Positions 20,869 through 28,353 of a stretch of DNA of 36,585 nt are shown in pieces. Every line of letters begins with the position of its first letter. Positions within the stretch are counted from its first letter, which is position 1. The position numbers and the translations under genes are program-made. The stretch comes from Candidatus Zymogenaceae bacterium (GTDB taxonomy: Bacteria; Desulfobacterota; Zymogenia; Zymogenales; Zymogenaceae): contig JAFGFE010000017.1 of the NCBI GenBank assembly GCA_016931225.1, positions 1 to 36,585 on the forward strand, in the 5' to 3' direction. The notes under the pieces were generated by a model. The model had not been told where the DNA came from. It searched no databases and was given only the letters and a program-made list of their open reading frames with translations.

Positions 20869-21684
20869 CTATAGGAGCATCATGGAGTTTTTTTTCGATT
20901 CGGATTTCAGCTCGATGAGGCCGTTGAAAAAGTCGATGACGTATTGCGCCACAATATCCTTTTCCACATCCCAGGTGATGATGTGATAGGAGTCTTCCAG
21001 CCATACCATCCGGGTCAACTCCGAGGAGACGCCCGTAAGGATGATATCCGGGTTGTCAATGGGGACAACATGGTCGTTCTTCGACTGCATTAAAAGCAAG
21101 GGCGACGAGACTTTGTCAAGCCGCCGTTTCGTCTTCGCCATGAACTTGAGCATCTCCATGCCCGCCCGGATGGGGGAATGACTGTAGGTGACGAGCTGCT
21201 TTTGGGTTTCCAGGTCGCTGATATCCGGCCCGCCGCGTTTTTTCAGGGCCGGAAGAATTGTCAGGCCCGGCAGGTAGGTGAACAGGGCATAGATGAAATT
21301 TGCGAGCCTCGTATGCATTTTGATGGGTGCCGCCAGGATCGCCGCTCCCAGGGGATGGTGACCCATGCTCATCAGGTAGAGGGCCAGGGTACCCCCGGCG
21401 GACATACCAACCAGAAAGACCTCGGTATACTGCGCCTCGAGAAATTCATAGAATTCCTGTATCGTGGTGTACCAGTCCCGCCATCGTGTTTTATCCAGGT
21501 CCTGCACCCGGCAGCCATGCCCCGGAAGCCTGGGGGCGAGGACGGTAAACCCGGCCTCGTTGAGTTTTTTACCGAGATAGCGAACCTCGTAGGGGGTGGC
21601 GGTGAAGCCGTGTATCAACAAACATGCGTATTCCCCTCCCTGGAAGAAGAAGGGTTCGGAGCCTTTCATGTACTTCGATTTCAT
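20869..21684 (-). CDS. alpha/beta hydrolase, carboxylesterase/monoacylglycerol-lipase-like
   Basis: A 271-residue soluble hydrolase. Motifs in order are the oxyanion strand LLIHGFTATPYE, PRLPGHG, the nucleophile elbow GMSAGG, the acid in QSKNDHVVP and the histidine in DSYHIITWD. This is the Est30-like carboxylesterase and monoacylglycerol-lipase group, which cleaves short to medium acyl esters. The open frame starts with a GTG at 21732, but the residues before the ATG at 21684 look non-conserved; neither has a strong Shine-Dalgarno, so the start is uncertain. It is divergent from the lysoplasmalogenase gene. A lipid-ester substrate would fit the neighbours but is inference. Confidence 0.85.
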   Translation of the reverse strand: MKSKYMKGSEPFFFQGGEYACLLIHGFTATPYEVRYLGKKLNEAGFTVLAPRLPGHGCRVQDLDKTRWRDWYTTIQEFYEFLEAQYTEVFLVGMSAGGTLALYLMSMGHHPLGAAILAAPIKMHTRLANFIYALFTYLPGLTILPALKKRGGPDISDLETQKQLVTYSHSPIRAGMEMLKFMAKTKRRLDKVSSPLLLMQSKNDHVVPIDNPDIILTGVSSELTRMVWLEDSYHIITWDVEKDIVAQYVIDFFNGLIELKSESKKNSMMLL

Positions 21685-21799
21685 GGAAGATATCCGTTTG
21701 TAACGTCGTTTCAGAGAGGGATGCCCATGCACACTTTTCGCCGGATGTCGGCTTATTTCAACGAGGCGCCGCCCGTTCGGAAAAACCGGGAAAAAATCC

Positions 21800-21828
21800 T
21801 TGCGACCAATAACGTTTAATAATAATAT
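21800..21828 (+). promoter_or_regulatory. promoter of the lysoplasmalogenase gene
   Basis: TTGCGA (21800-21805), 17 bases and TAATAT (21823-21828) in an AT-rich patch 36 bases before the start codon. Confidence 0.5.
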
Positions 21829-21863
21829 AAAGACCTTAACAATGCAAGATAAAGGAGTGTCAC

Positions 21864-22532
21864 ATGCCTGTATATCTGCCGATCATCGTCGTACTGGCGG
21901 TGCTGGTGCCGCTGCTCGTTTATTTTGAAATCAAGAAGCAAAAAAAGTGGATCTACGTCCTCAAGCCGATATGTACGGTATTGATCATCACAGCAGCTCT
22001 TTTGTCCCTCACCCTGCCGGGACACGTACGGATTTATACCCTCTCCATCGTGCTGGGTCTTTTACTCTCCCTGGTGGGAGACATTTCCCTGATGTTCCAG
22101 GAGCATAAAAAACCCTTCATGGTGGGACTGGTATTCTTTCTCTTGGCCCACGTGGTGTACGGTATCGTTTTTCTGAAGTTCGCCGGGATCACCTCCTCAT
22201 GTTACGTCTTCGGGGCGATATTTCTGGCGCTGGGGGTCGCCATATATATCTTTTTCTATCCGGGTCTTGGCACGATGAAGGGTCCGGTGGCGGCGTACAT
22301 CCTTATTATCACGTTCATGGTAACGAGTGCGGGGTCGACCCTTTCGGCGTCATCGTTCCCCCGACCTGCGGCGATTCTCGTGACCATCGGGGGTATCCTG
22401 TTTTGGTTCTCGGACGTGATTCTCGCCACCAATCGATTTCGGATACCGATGAAATACAACCGGCTTTCCCTTATACCCTATTTCACCGGGCAGCTTCTCA
22501 TCGCCCTGTCGACCCATCTCTTCGGATCATAA
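21864..22532 (+). CDS. YhhN-family lysoplasmalogenase-like membrane protein
   Basis: A 222-residue protein with eight predicted transmembrane helices and the YhhN/TMEM86 signatures: KPICT near residue 34, SLVGDISLMF near 69 and WFSDVILATNRF near 181, whose acidic residues are thought to be catalytic. Family members hydrolyse the vinyl-ether bond of lysoplasmalogens, giving a fatty aldehyde and a glycerophospho-base. Plasmalogens are typical of anaerobes, which fits this genome. AAAGGAG nine bases before the ATG supports the start. The secernin gene follows 93 bases later in the same direction and may be co-transcribed. Substrate not proven. Confidence 0.88.
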   Translation: MPVYLPIIVVLAVLVPLLVYFEIKKQKKWIYVLKPICTVLIITAALLSLTLPGHVRIYTLSIVLGLLLSLVGDISLMFQEHKKPFMVGLVFFLLAHVVYGIVFLKFAGITSSCYVFGAIFLALGVAIYIFFYPGLGTMKGPVAAYILIITFMVTSAGSTLSASSFPRPAAILVTIGGILFWFSDVILATNRFRIPMKYNRLSLIPYFTGQLLIALSTHLFGS

Positions 22533-22625
22533 CGGAGGTCGCAGGCGACGGTCCGGCCGCACATCGATATACGCCCGAATGGGGCGGAACTGACATTCTT
22601 ATATCGCAAACAGAGGGAGGGGGAT

Positions 22626-23990
22626 ATGTGTGATACCATTGTCGCCACCGCGAGCGCAACCGCCGACGGCTCGGTGCTGTTCGGAAAAAACAGCGACCGG
22701 GAGCCCAATGAGGCCCAACCCATCGAGTACCACCCGGCGAAGGAATACAAAAAGGGCGAGAGCCTTCGCTGCACCTATATAGAGATTCCCCAGGTGCAAA
22801 AGACCAGGGCTGTGCTCATCAGCAGACCCGCGTGGATATGGGGGGCGGAGATCGGGACGAACGAGTCCGGGGTGTCCATCGGCAACGAGGCGGTATTCAC
22901 GAAACTCACCATGAGCCTTGAAAAACGGCTTTTGGGCATGGATCTGTTGCGGCTGGCCCTGGAGCGGGCGGACACGGCGGAGGATGCACTGACCGTGATC
23001 ACGAAGCTCCTTTCCGAGTACGGTCAGGGGGGACCGTGCGGGTTCGAGGACAAGAAGCTCGCCTATCATAATTCCTTCATCATCGCAGATCCAAACGAGG
23101 CGTGGGTGCTGGAGACCGCCGACACGTACTGGGCGGCCCTGAAGGTGGACGGGGTCTATTCCATCTCAAACGGGATTACCATCGGGAATAGATTAGACAA
23201 GGCGTCTCCGGGCCTGGTGGAGCACGCGATCGAGGAGGGATGGTGTAAATCGGAGGACGATTTTCATTTCGGCCGATGTTATTCGGACTGGTTCTTCACG
23301 ACGTTTTCCATGTGCAAGCCGAGGGGCAGCCGCTCGTTTCAGCTCCTTGAGAAGGCGGCGCCGAAGATCACGCCGGGCGATATGATGACTATCCTCAGGG
23401 ACCACGGGGAGGGAGACGGGGAGTTTCGACCGGAGCGGGGCTTTTTCATGAACAAGGTCTGTATGCACGCCGCCAACGGCCTTTCCCGTAACAGCCAATC
23501 CACGGCGTCGATGGTTTCCCACCTTACGGGAGGTATCAACACCCACTGGGTCACCGGCACCTCGGCACCGTGCACGTCGGTGTTCAAGCCGTTCTTTTTC
23601 GAGGCCAAAGAGCTGCCGGGAGGCACGGGTGATGTGGGGGAGACGTACAGCGAGGATTCGGCCTGGTGGCGCCATGAGCGGCTCCACCGGGCGGTGCTTC
23701 GGGACTACCCGACGATGATCAAGACATACCGGGAGGAGCGGGATGGGCTGGAGGAGTCGTTCATCGCGGAGGCGACGGAGGCTGTGGACGGCTCATCGAA
23801 AGGGGGAGCGGCGAAGAAAGGAGCCGCCCTCCGTGACCTTTCCCGGAGCTGTTTCAAGAGGGCGAACGACGCAGAGGAGACCTGGACGAAGCGGGTGGAG
23901 GCGACGAAAATAGAAAAGAGGGCTGGGGGCTCGTTCGGGAGCTACTGGAAAAAGCAGAACAGGAAGGCTAAAATCCCCGGAATGTCCTGA
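22626..23990 (+). CDS. secernin-like C69-family peptidase
   Basis: A 454-residue protein starting MCDTIVATASATADGS, the N-terminal signature of secernins and C69 dipeptidases, in which removal of Met exposes C2 as an N-terminal nucleophile. Other family pieces are FGKNSDREPNEAQ, the WIWGAEIGTNESGVSIGNEAV block and the CMHAANGLSRNSQSTASM region. There is no signal peptide, so it is probably cytoplasmic, unlike the secreted PepD dipeptidases. The C-terminal 60 residues are highly charged and rich in K/R/E. GGGAGGGGG precedes the ATG. Peptide-bond hydrolysis is the family prediction; the substrate is unknown. A strong terminator follows. Confidence 0.9.
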   Translation: MCDTIVATASATADGSVLFGKNSDREPNEAQPIEYHPAKEYKKGESLRCTYIEIPQVQKTRAVLISRPAWIWGAEIGTNESGVSIGNEAVFTKLTMSLEKRLLGMDLLRLALERADTAEDALTVITKLLSEYGQGGPCGFEDKKLAYHNSFIIADPNEAWVLETADTYWAALKVDGVYSISNGITIGNRLDKASPGLVEHAIEEGWCKSEDDFHFGRCYSDWFFTTFSMCKPRGSRSFQLLEKAAPKITPGDMMTILRDHGEGDGEFRPERGFFMNKVCMHAANGLSRNSQSTASMVSHLTGGINTHWVTGTSAPCTSVFKPFFFEAKELPGGTGDVGETYSEDSAWWRHERLHRAVLRDYPTMIKTYREERDGLEESFIAEATEAVDGSSKGGAAKKGAALRDLSRSCFKRANDAEETWTKRVEATKIEKRAGGSFGSYWKKQNRKAKIPGMS

Positions 23991-24022
23991 TTGGTGCGTC
24001 TTCTCTTTAACATACTATAATG

Positions 24023-24054
24023 AAAAGGCCGGACGATAGATCCGGCCTTTTTTA
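24023..24054. terminator. GGCCGG-type terminator after the secernin gene
   Basis: AAAAGGCCGGA (24023-24033) and TCCGGCCTTTT (24041-24051), an 11-bp stem with a T run on the plus strand and a shorter one on the minus strand. It can also stop transcripts from the minus-strand radical-SAM gene. Confidence 0.85.
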
Positions 24055-24127
24055 TGCTCTATACCGCCCGCCTCGCGCCCGACGATACACGGCACAGGAC
24101 GAGAAGGGAGGCATGGGGGCGAATATT

Positions 24128-25348
24128 TTACTCCCGCCCGCAGCAGTGCTTGTATTTCTGTCCGCTGCCGCAGGGACAGGGATCGTTCCTCCCCACAGGC
24201 TTTACCCTTGACGCATCGGGGCCGGTCAGGCTGTTTCTGATCTCCATCACCCGGCGGCGCACTTCATCCACCCTCGGTGCAATATGATCGAGGAGCGCCT
24301 TTCTGCCCTCGCACAGCAGCGACACGTCGGTATAGCCGCCCCTGCCGTTCGCTCGAAACTTCGTGCAGTCTCCCCGGCAGAACGCCAGATGCCCGCAGGT
24401 TTTGCACGCTTCCGGAATGTGCGCCTTCATCTGCCCGAAGGCGATACGCTTCGGATTACCGTAGACATCACCGATGGAATCCTCAACCAGGTTTCCCAGC
24501 TTCCACTGGGGATAGACGAAGAAGTCGCACGGGTAGACGTCGCCGTTGTGTTCCACCAGAAGGTACGCGCCGCACCGATCGAGCCAGCCGCACGAGACCT
24601 TCACGCCGTCGATAAGGTGGATGAAGATGTCCTCAAAGATACGGATTGATACCGTGGTGAATCCGTCCTCCATCCACAGGTCGAAGAGGGTCGTGTGAAA
24701 GCGGCCGAGCTCATCCCCCGTCACGGCATAGGGCATCAATTCACCGGTGTCGGGGTCGTGTTCGACACAGGGGATGAATTGGAGATGGGAAAATCCCCCC
24801 TCCCGGAGATATCGGTACAGCCGCTCCGGCTGGCCGATATTCGCCTGTGAGAGGAGCACCAGGATATTGAAGAGCACCCCATGCTCTTTGAGCACGGAGG
24901 CCGCCCGGAGCACCCGACGATGAGTGCCCCCGCCCCGGGGATCGGTGCGGTAGGTATCGTGGATGTCTTCAGGACCATCCAGGGAAAGCCCCACCAGGAA
25001 ATTTCTCTTTTTGAGGAAATCCGCCCATTCGTCGTCCAGGAGCACCCCGTTGGTCTGGAGGGTGTTTTCGATGACCTGACCCGGCTTCCGATATCTATCC
25101 TGGATGCTGGTCACCTCGCGATAGAAATCGAGCCCCATGAGCGTCGGTTCTCCCCCCTGCCAAGTGAACGAGACGTGACGGGCCCCGGTATCCAGCGTTT
25201 TCTCGATAATGGCCCGGGCGGTGTCGAAGGTCATAACCTTCCCTTCAGGATATACCTCCGACACCCGCTTGTAGAAACAGTACGTGCAGTTCAGGTTGCA
25301 GTAGTAAGAAGACGGTTTGAGGAGCAGGTAGATGTTGGGTATACGCAT
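24128..25348 (-). CDS. radical SAM/SPASM anaerobic sulfatase-maturase-like protein with SEC-C tail
   Basis: A 406-residue iron-sulfur protein. The radical-SAM cluster motif is C17-x3-C21-x2-C24 (YCNLNCTYC), with QGGEPTLMG for SAM binding. A SPASM region follows with clustered cysteines (CGWLDRCGAY, YPCDFF, CKTCGHLAFCRGDCTKF). The last 21 residues are a SEC-C motif, CPCGSGQKYKHCC, a zinc-binding tag also found on SecA. The body matches anaerobic sulfatase-maturating enzymes, which oxidise a Cys or Ser of sulfatases to formylglycine. No sulfatase is in the window, so the target is open. The MBL-fold gene lies 44 bases upstream on the same strand, probably in one operon. Its function here is unproven. 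Confidence 0.9.
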   Translation of the reverse strand: MRIPNIYLLLKPSSYYCNLNCTYCFYKRVSEVYPEGKVMTFDTARAIIEKTLDTGARHVSFTWQGGEPTLMGLDFYREVTSIQDRYRKPGQVIENTLQTNGVLLDDEWADFLKKRNFLVGLSLDGPEDIHDTYRTDPRGGGTHRRVLRAASVLKEHGVLFNILVLLSQANIGQPERLYRYLREGGFSHLQFIPCVEHDPDTGELMPYAVTGDELGRFHTTLFDLWMEDGFTTVSIRIFEDIFIHLIDGVKVSCGWLDRCGAYLLVEHNGDVYPCDFFVYPQWKLGNLVEDSIGDVYGNPKRIAFGQMKAHIPEACKTCGHLAFCRGDCTKFRANGRGGYTDVSLLCEGRKALLDHIAPRVDEVRRRVMEIRNSLTGPDASRVKPVGRNDPCPCGSGQKYKHCCGRE

Positions 25349-25392
25349 GGCGGGCCTGTGTGTGTTATGGTAATCCTTGACAATCCGGTCGT

Positions 25393-26295
25393 TTACTTCA
25401 CGACGTCCAGGATGTCCCCCTCGCGCCTGACGACCCTCCCCCCGTCGATGAGCCGCTCCAAGTGAAGATCGATCATCCGTCCCTCCCAGTATCGGAGAAG
25501 CGGCTCCGCATAGGGGAACCCGCCGTATATGGGCGAGCGGTCCACCAGCTCATCTGTGGTGGAGGCGCCGTTTTGGATGTGGGAGAAAATCAGCTCGTCC
25601 CGTTCGTCGAATACCCGGGCGTATGCAGAAAGACTCTCCTTGATGCGATCGGTGATGATCCCCTTGTGCCCCGAGACGAGGCACTCGATCTCCAGATCCA
25701 ACAGGCGATCGATGGACGAGATAAATTCACTGATGTTCGATTCCCTGTGTCCGTACCAGGGGCCGAATCCGGTCAGGTCGTAGTCGAAGGAGAACAGTAT
25801 CTTCCGATCCGGCTCATACAGGCAGTAATGGTCCGCCGTGTGTCCGGGGGTGTGTATCGGTTTGAGCGTCACGTCGTCGAAATGAAACAGGGTTGTTTCA
25901 TCGTAGGTGCCGGTGGGGGTGTAATCAATGAAGCCCAATGTCTCCGAGACGAAGTTTTGCCAGTAGAGCGCCAGGTCCCCAGGTTCTGCGAGGCGATTGG
26001 AGAGGGCCACGATACTTCCTGCGGTATCGATGCTTTCTACGGGGACGAACAGGGTCGGCCCGTTTTCGGAAAAAACGGCGTTTCCGGCGGAATGATCGGG
26101 GTGGGTGTGGGAGTTGATGACGGTATGTATGTCCGTCCGCCCTTTCAGTTCTTTCAGGATTTCAATACCGCACCCGGTATCTATGAGGACGTCGCCCGTC
26201 TGTTCGGTCCGGATGAGGATGGAGTGGGAATAGGGGAAGCGCCCCTTGTTTTTTCCTTTTACGAGATATATCGGGCCGGAAATTTGTGTGAGCAT
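25393..26295 (-). CDS. MBL-fold metallo-hydrolase (LACTB2-like layout)
   Basis: A 300-residue metallo-beta-lactamase-fold protein. The metal motif is HTHPDH (H63, H65, D67, H68), followed by the bridging region HTPGHTADH, the metal aspartate in FSFDYDLTG and SGHKG near residue 210. A C-terminal helical region of about 70 residues, likely winged-helix (SAYARVFDERDELIF to VVRREGDILDVV), resembles LACTB2/glyoxalase-II-like hydrolases that act on thioesters or nucleic acids. GAGG precedes the ATG. First gene of the two-gene unit with the radical-SAM protein. The substrate is unknown. Confidence 0.88.
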   Translation of the reverse strand: MLTQISGPIYLVKGKNKGRFPYSHSILIRTEQTGDVLIDTGCGIEILKELKGRTDIHTVINSHTHPDHSAGNAVFSENGPTLFVPVESIDTAGSIVALSNRLAEPGDLALYWQNFVSETLGFIDYTPTGTYDETTLFHFDDVTLKPIHTPGHTADHYCLYEPDRKILFSFDYDLTGFGPWYGHRESNISEFISSIDRLLDLEIECLVSGHKGIITDRIKESLSAYARVFDERDELIFSHIQNGASTTDELVDRSPIYGGFPYAEPLLRYWEGRMIDLHLERLIDGGRVVRREGDILDVVK

Positions 26296-26352
26296 GAAAA
26301 CCTCGAACTGTGAGAAATACGTCTCTCTGTTATCCCTATAATAAAAGAAAAT

Positions 26353-26380
26353 ATTGTAGCATGTTCGCTCGGCATTTCAA
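26353..26380 (-). promoter_or_regulatory. promoter of the MBL/radical-SAM operon
   Basis: On the minus strand, TTGAAA (complement of 26375-26380), 16 bases and TACAAT (complement of 26353-26358). The predicted leader is about 50 bases. Confidence 0.6.
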
Positions 26381-26385
26381 AGGGA

Positions 26386-26424
26386 CAAAAAAACCGGGAA
26401 ACGGTTTTACCGCCTCCCGGTTCG
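26386..26424 (-). terminator. terminator of the first outer-membrane gene
   Basis: On the minus strand, AACCGGGA and TCCCGGTT flank an inner stem GGTAAAACC, followed by a T run (complement of 26386-26392). It lies next to the promoter of the MBL operon. Confidence 0.8.
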
Positions 26425-26450
26425 ATGTATGGAATGCGCCGTTTTGTACG

Positions 26451-28154
26451 TTAAAATTCGTACCCGATGGAGAAGTTACCGCCGTAATTGAAACCGGAGG
26501 AGTCATATCCCCGGCTTCCGGCGCCACCCCAGGCCAGGGGATTGATGGCTCCCGCTCCCCCGGCGCTCGTCCCGCTCAGGTTGTAGGACTTCTTGTCGAG
26601 GGGAAATCTGGCGGAGCTGGAAAAAGAGATGTTCAGACGGTCAAAGGGGGAATAGGTCAGGCTGCCGCCGGCTGTGAGGTCGTGAAAGGTATCCCCGTCG
26701 TCGCCGCCGAACGTCAGTTCTCCGACGGTCAGCGGAGAGTTGTAGCTGACGTCGTATTGATAGTCACCCCATCCAAATCCGTACCCGACGCCCACATCAA
26801 AGGTGATGTCGTCGTTGACGCGGGCGGTCGCCCCCAGCTTGAGGGAGATCATATCCAGCTCTTCCTTCGTCCGCTCCTCAAACCACGCAGTGTAGGATCC
26901 TCCTCCAAAATCCTGGGTGCTATTATTTTCGAGATACTTGGTTTTGTTCTCCCAGTGGGTGTAGGTGATCAGGGAGTTGAGGGTTACTTTCGCCAGGGCG
27001 TAGTTCAGACCGGCGCCGCCGGTGGCGTGCCAGGTCTTCTCGTCGTTTTCATAGGTGATGGAGCCGGGTCCGTGATATATCCCGGCGTAGGCGTATGGGG
27101 CGAAAAATCCGGTGGTGGCGCCGTCGATCTCCCAGTTTTTGTCCGCATATGACCCGCTGCCGAGATAGGTCAGGGACAGCTCATCGGTCAGGAAAAACTC
27201 GGCGTCGGCCTCGGCGTTGTATCCGTATCCCTCGATATCGCCGTCGTCAAGGCGCTCCGAATATATGGTGTCGGCGGGGAGGGTTCCGTCATTGATGAAG
27301 TAGCTGTCGTACATCCTGGATTTCTTTTCCATGGTTCCCAGGTATAAATCCGCCGATCCCGACATATTCAGCGTGAAGCGATCGAAGGGCGTGATGGAAA
27401 CACCGATGGACGGTGACATGGTGTGCGTGTTGAATTCATACTCCCGGTCGATTTTAACATCCTCGAGGATTGCAAGTCCGACGAGACTTGACGTGGACCC
27501 GTTGACGTCATAATTCATGTTTTCATAGGAATAGAGGTATGTCAGCCCCGCACCCATGGAAAAGACGTCGCTTACATCCATGTCGTACAATAGGGTGAGT
27601 CCCTCGGTGTGGGCGTCGCGCCTCCTGGCCGTTTCGCCGGAAACCGTCATATTGCCGCCCGCTTCGCCATGCGACATGTCGAAATTACCGTACCCCATCG
27701 TGTTGTCGTAGCGATAGTGGATCAGGCCGCCGAAGCTGGAGATGTCGTTGAACCTTATGAGAAATCCGATGTCCGTGCCGGTGTTGTTTCCCACCACATT
27801 CTCGTCTGAATCGGAAGAAGACAAAAATCCTCCCACGAGGGAGTTGGTCATTTCATTCTCGAAATCGGTATAGCTCCCCTTGTAGAACATGCTGTAGATG
27901 AAGTAGTAGTTCTCCTGTAGGTTCAGAAGGGCCGGGTTCGATTCCCAGTTAGAATACCACTCCGACGGCGGGGTGCCGTAGGTATCCAATCCCTTGTTAT
28001 CCCACTCCGACGGCGGGGTGCCGAAGCTGTCTTTCGGTGTGTTGGCCAGGTTCGGTTCGATGAGGTGTGTCGATTCATCCACCGCGGCGGAAAGCGCCGG
28101 AAGGCAGACGAGCAGCACCAGCATCATCGAAAGAAGCCATAATCGCGATTTCAT
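26451..28154 (-). CDS. outer-membrane beta-barrel protein, tandem paralogue 1
   Basis: A 567-residue precursor with a signal peptide (about 1-23, ending LSAA). The mature N-terminus holds a doubled motif, FGTPPSEW at 44-51 and YGTPPSEW at 59-66, then NPALLNLQENYYFIYSMFYKGSYTDFENEM. The remaining 450 residues are alternating aromatic/hydrophobic beta strands of the outer-membrane barrel type, and the chain ends in the barrel-insertion signature GYEF with a terminal Phe. It is homologous along its whole length to the two genes upstream. I do not recognise a characterised family; it loosely resembles transport-type or OmpP1/FadL-like barrels. AGGAG precedes the ATG. It has its own promoter and terminator. 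The substrate is unknown. Confidence 0.85.
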   Translation of the reverse strand: MKSRLWLLSMMLVLLVCLPALSAAVDESTHLIEPNLANTPKDSFGTPPSEWDNKGLDTYGTPPSEWYSNWESNPALLNLQENYYFIYSMFYKGSYTDFENEMTNSLVGGFLSSSDSDENVVGNNTGTDIGFLIRFNDISSFGGLIHYRYDNTMGYGNFDMSHGEAGGNMTVSGETARRRDAHTEGLTLLYDMDVSDVFSMGAGLTYLYSYENMNYDVNGSTSSLVGLAILEDVKIDREYEFNTHTMSPSIGVSITPFDRFTLNMSGSADLYLGTMEKKSRMYDSYFINDGTLPADTIYSERLDDGDIEGYGYNAEADAEFFLTDELSLTYLGSGSYADKNWEIDGATTGFFAPYAYAGIYHGPGSITYENDEKTWHATGGAGLNYALAKVTLNSLITYTHWENKTKYLENNSTQDFGGGSYTAWFEERTKEELDMISLKLGATARVNDDITFDVGVGYGFGWGDYQYDVSYNSPLTVGELTFGGDDGDTFHDLTAGGSLTYSPFDRLNISFSSSARFPLDKKSYNLSGTSAGGAGAINPLAWGGAGSRGYDSSGFNYGGNFSIGYEF

Positions 28155-28193
28155 GGCACACTCCTATGGTCAATTCTATTATAATTTTCCACA

Positions 28194-28222
28194 TTATTAC
28201 ATTAAATAAAATAATATGTCAA
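28194..28222 (-). promoter_or_regulatory. promoter of outer-membrane paralogue 1
   Basis: On the minus strand, TTGACA (complement of 28217-28222), 17 bases and TAATAA (complement of 28194-28199). The AT-rich context matches the paralogue 2 promoter almost base for base. Confidence 0.8.
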
Positions 28223-28242
28223 GAATAATATAAAAAATATGA

Positions 28243-28260
28243 TAAATTAAGCTTAATTTA
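28243..28260. promoter_or_regulatory. 18-bp perfect palindrome upstream of the paralogue 1 promoter
   Basis: TAAATTAAGCTTAATTTA is a perfect palindrome 21 bases upstream of the -35. A related sequence, AATTAAGCATAATTT, lies upstream of paralogue 2 at about 30149-30163. A shared activator site is possible. Confidence 0.45.
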
Positions 28261-28291
28261 GTATAATTATGGTAATAAAACTGTTACTTAC

Positions 28292-28320
28292 AAAAAAAGG
28301 GAGGCGTATCGCGCCCCCCG
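28292..28320 (-). terminator. terminator of outer-membrane paralogue 2
   Basis: On the minus strand, GGGGGGCG, loop CGATA and CGCCTCCC (one G-T pair), followed by seven T residues (complement of 28292-28298). Confidence 0.85.
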
Positions 28321-28353
28321 TGTAACATGGATTGTATTTTGTTTTTGATGAAT

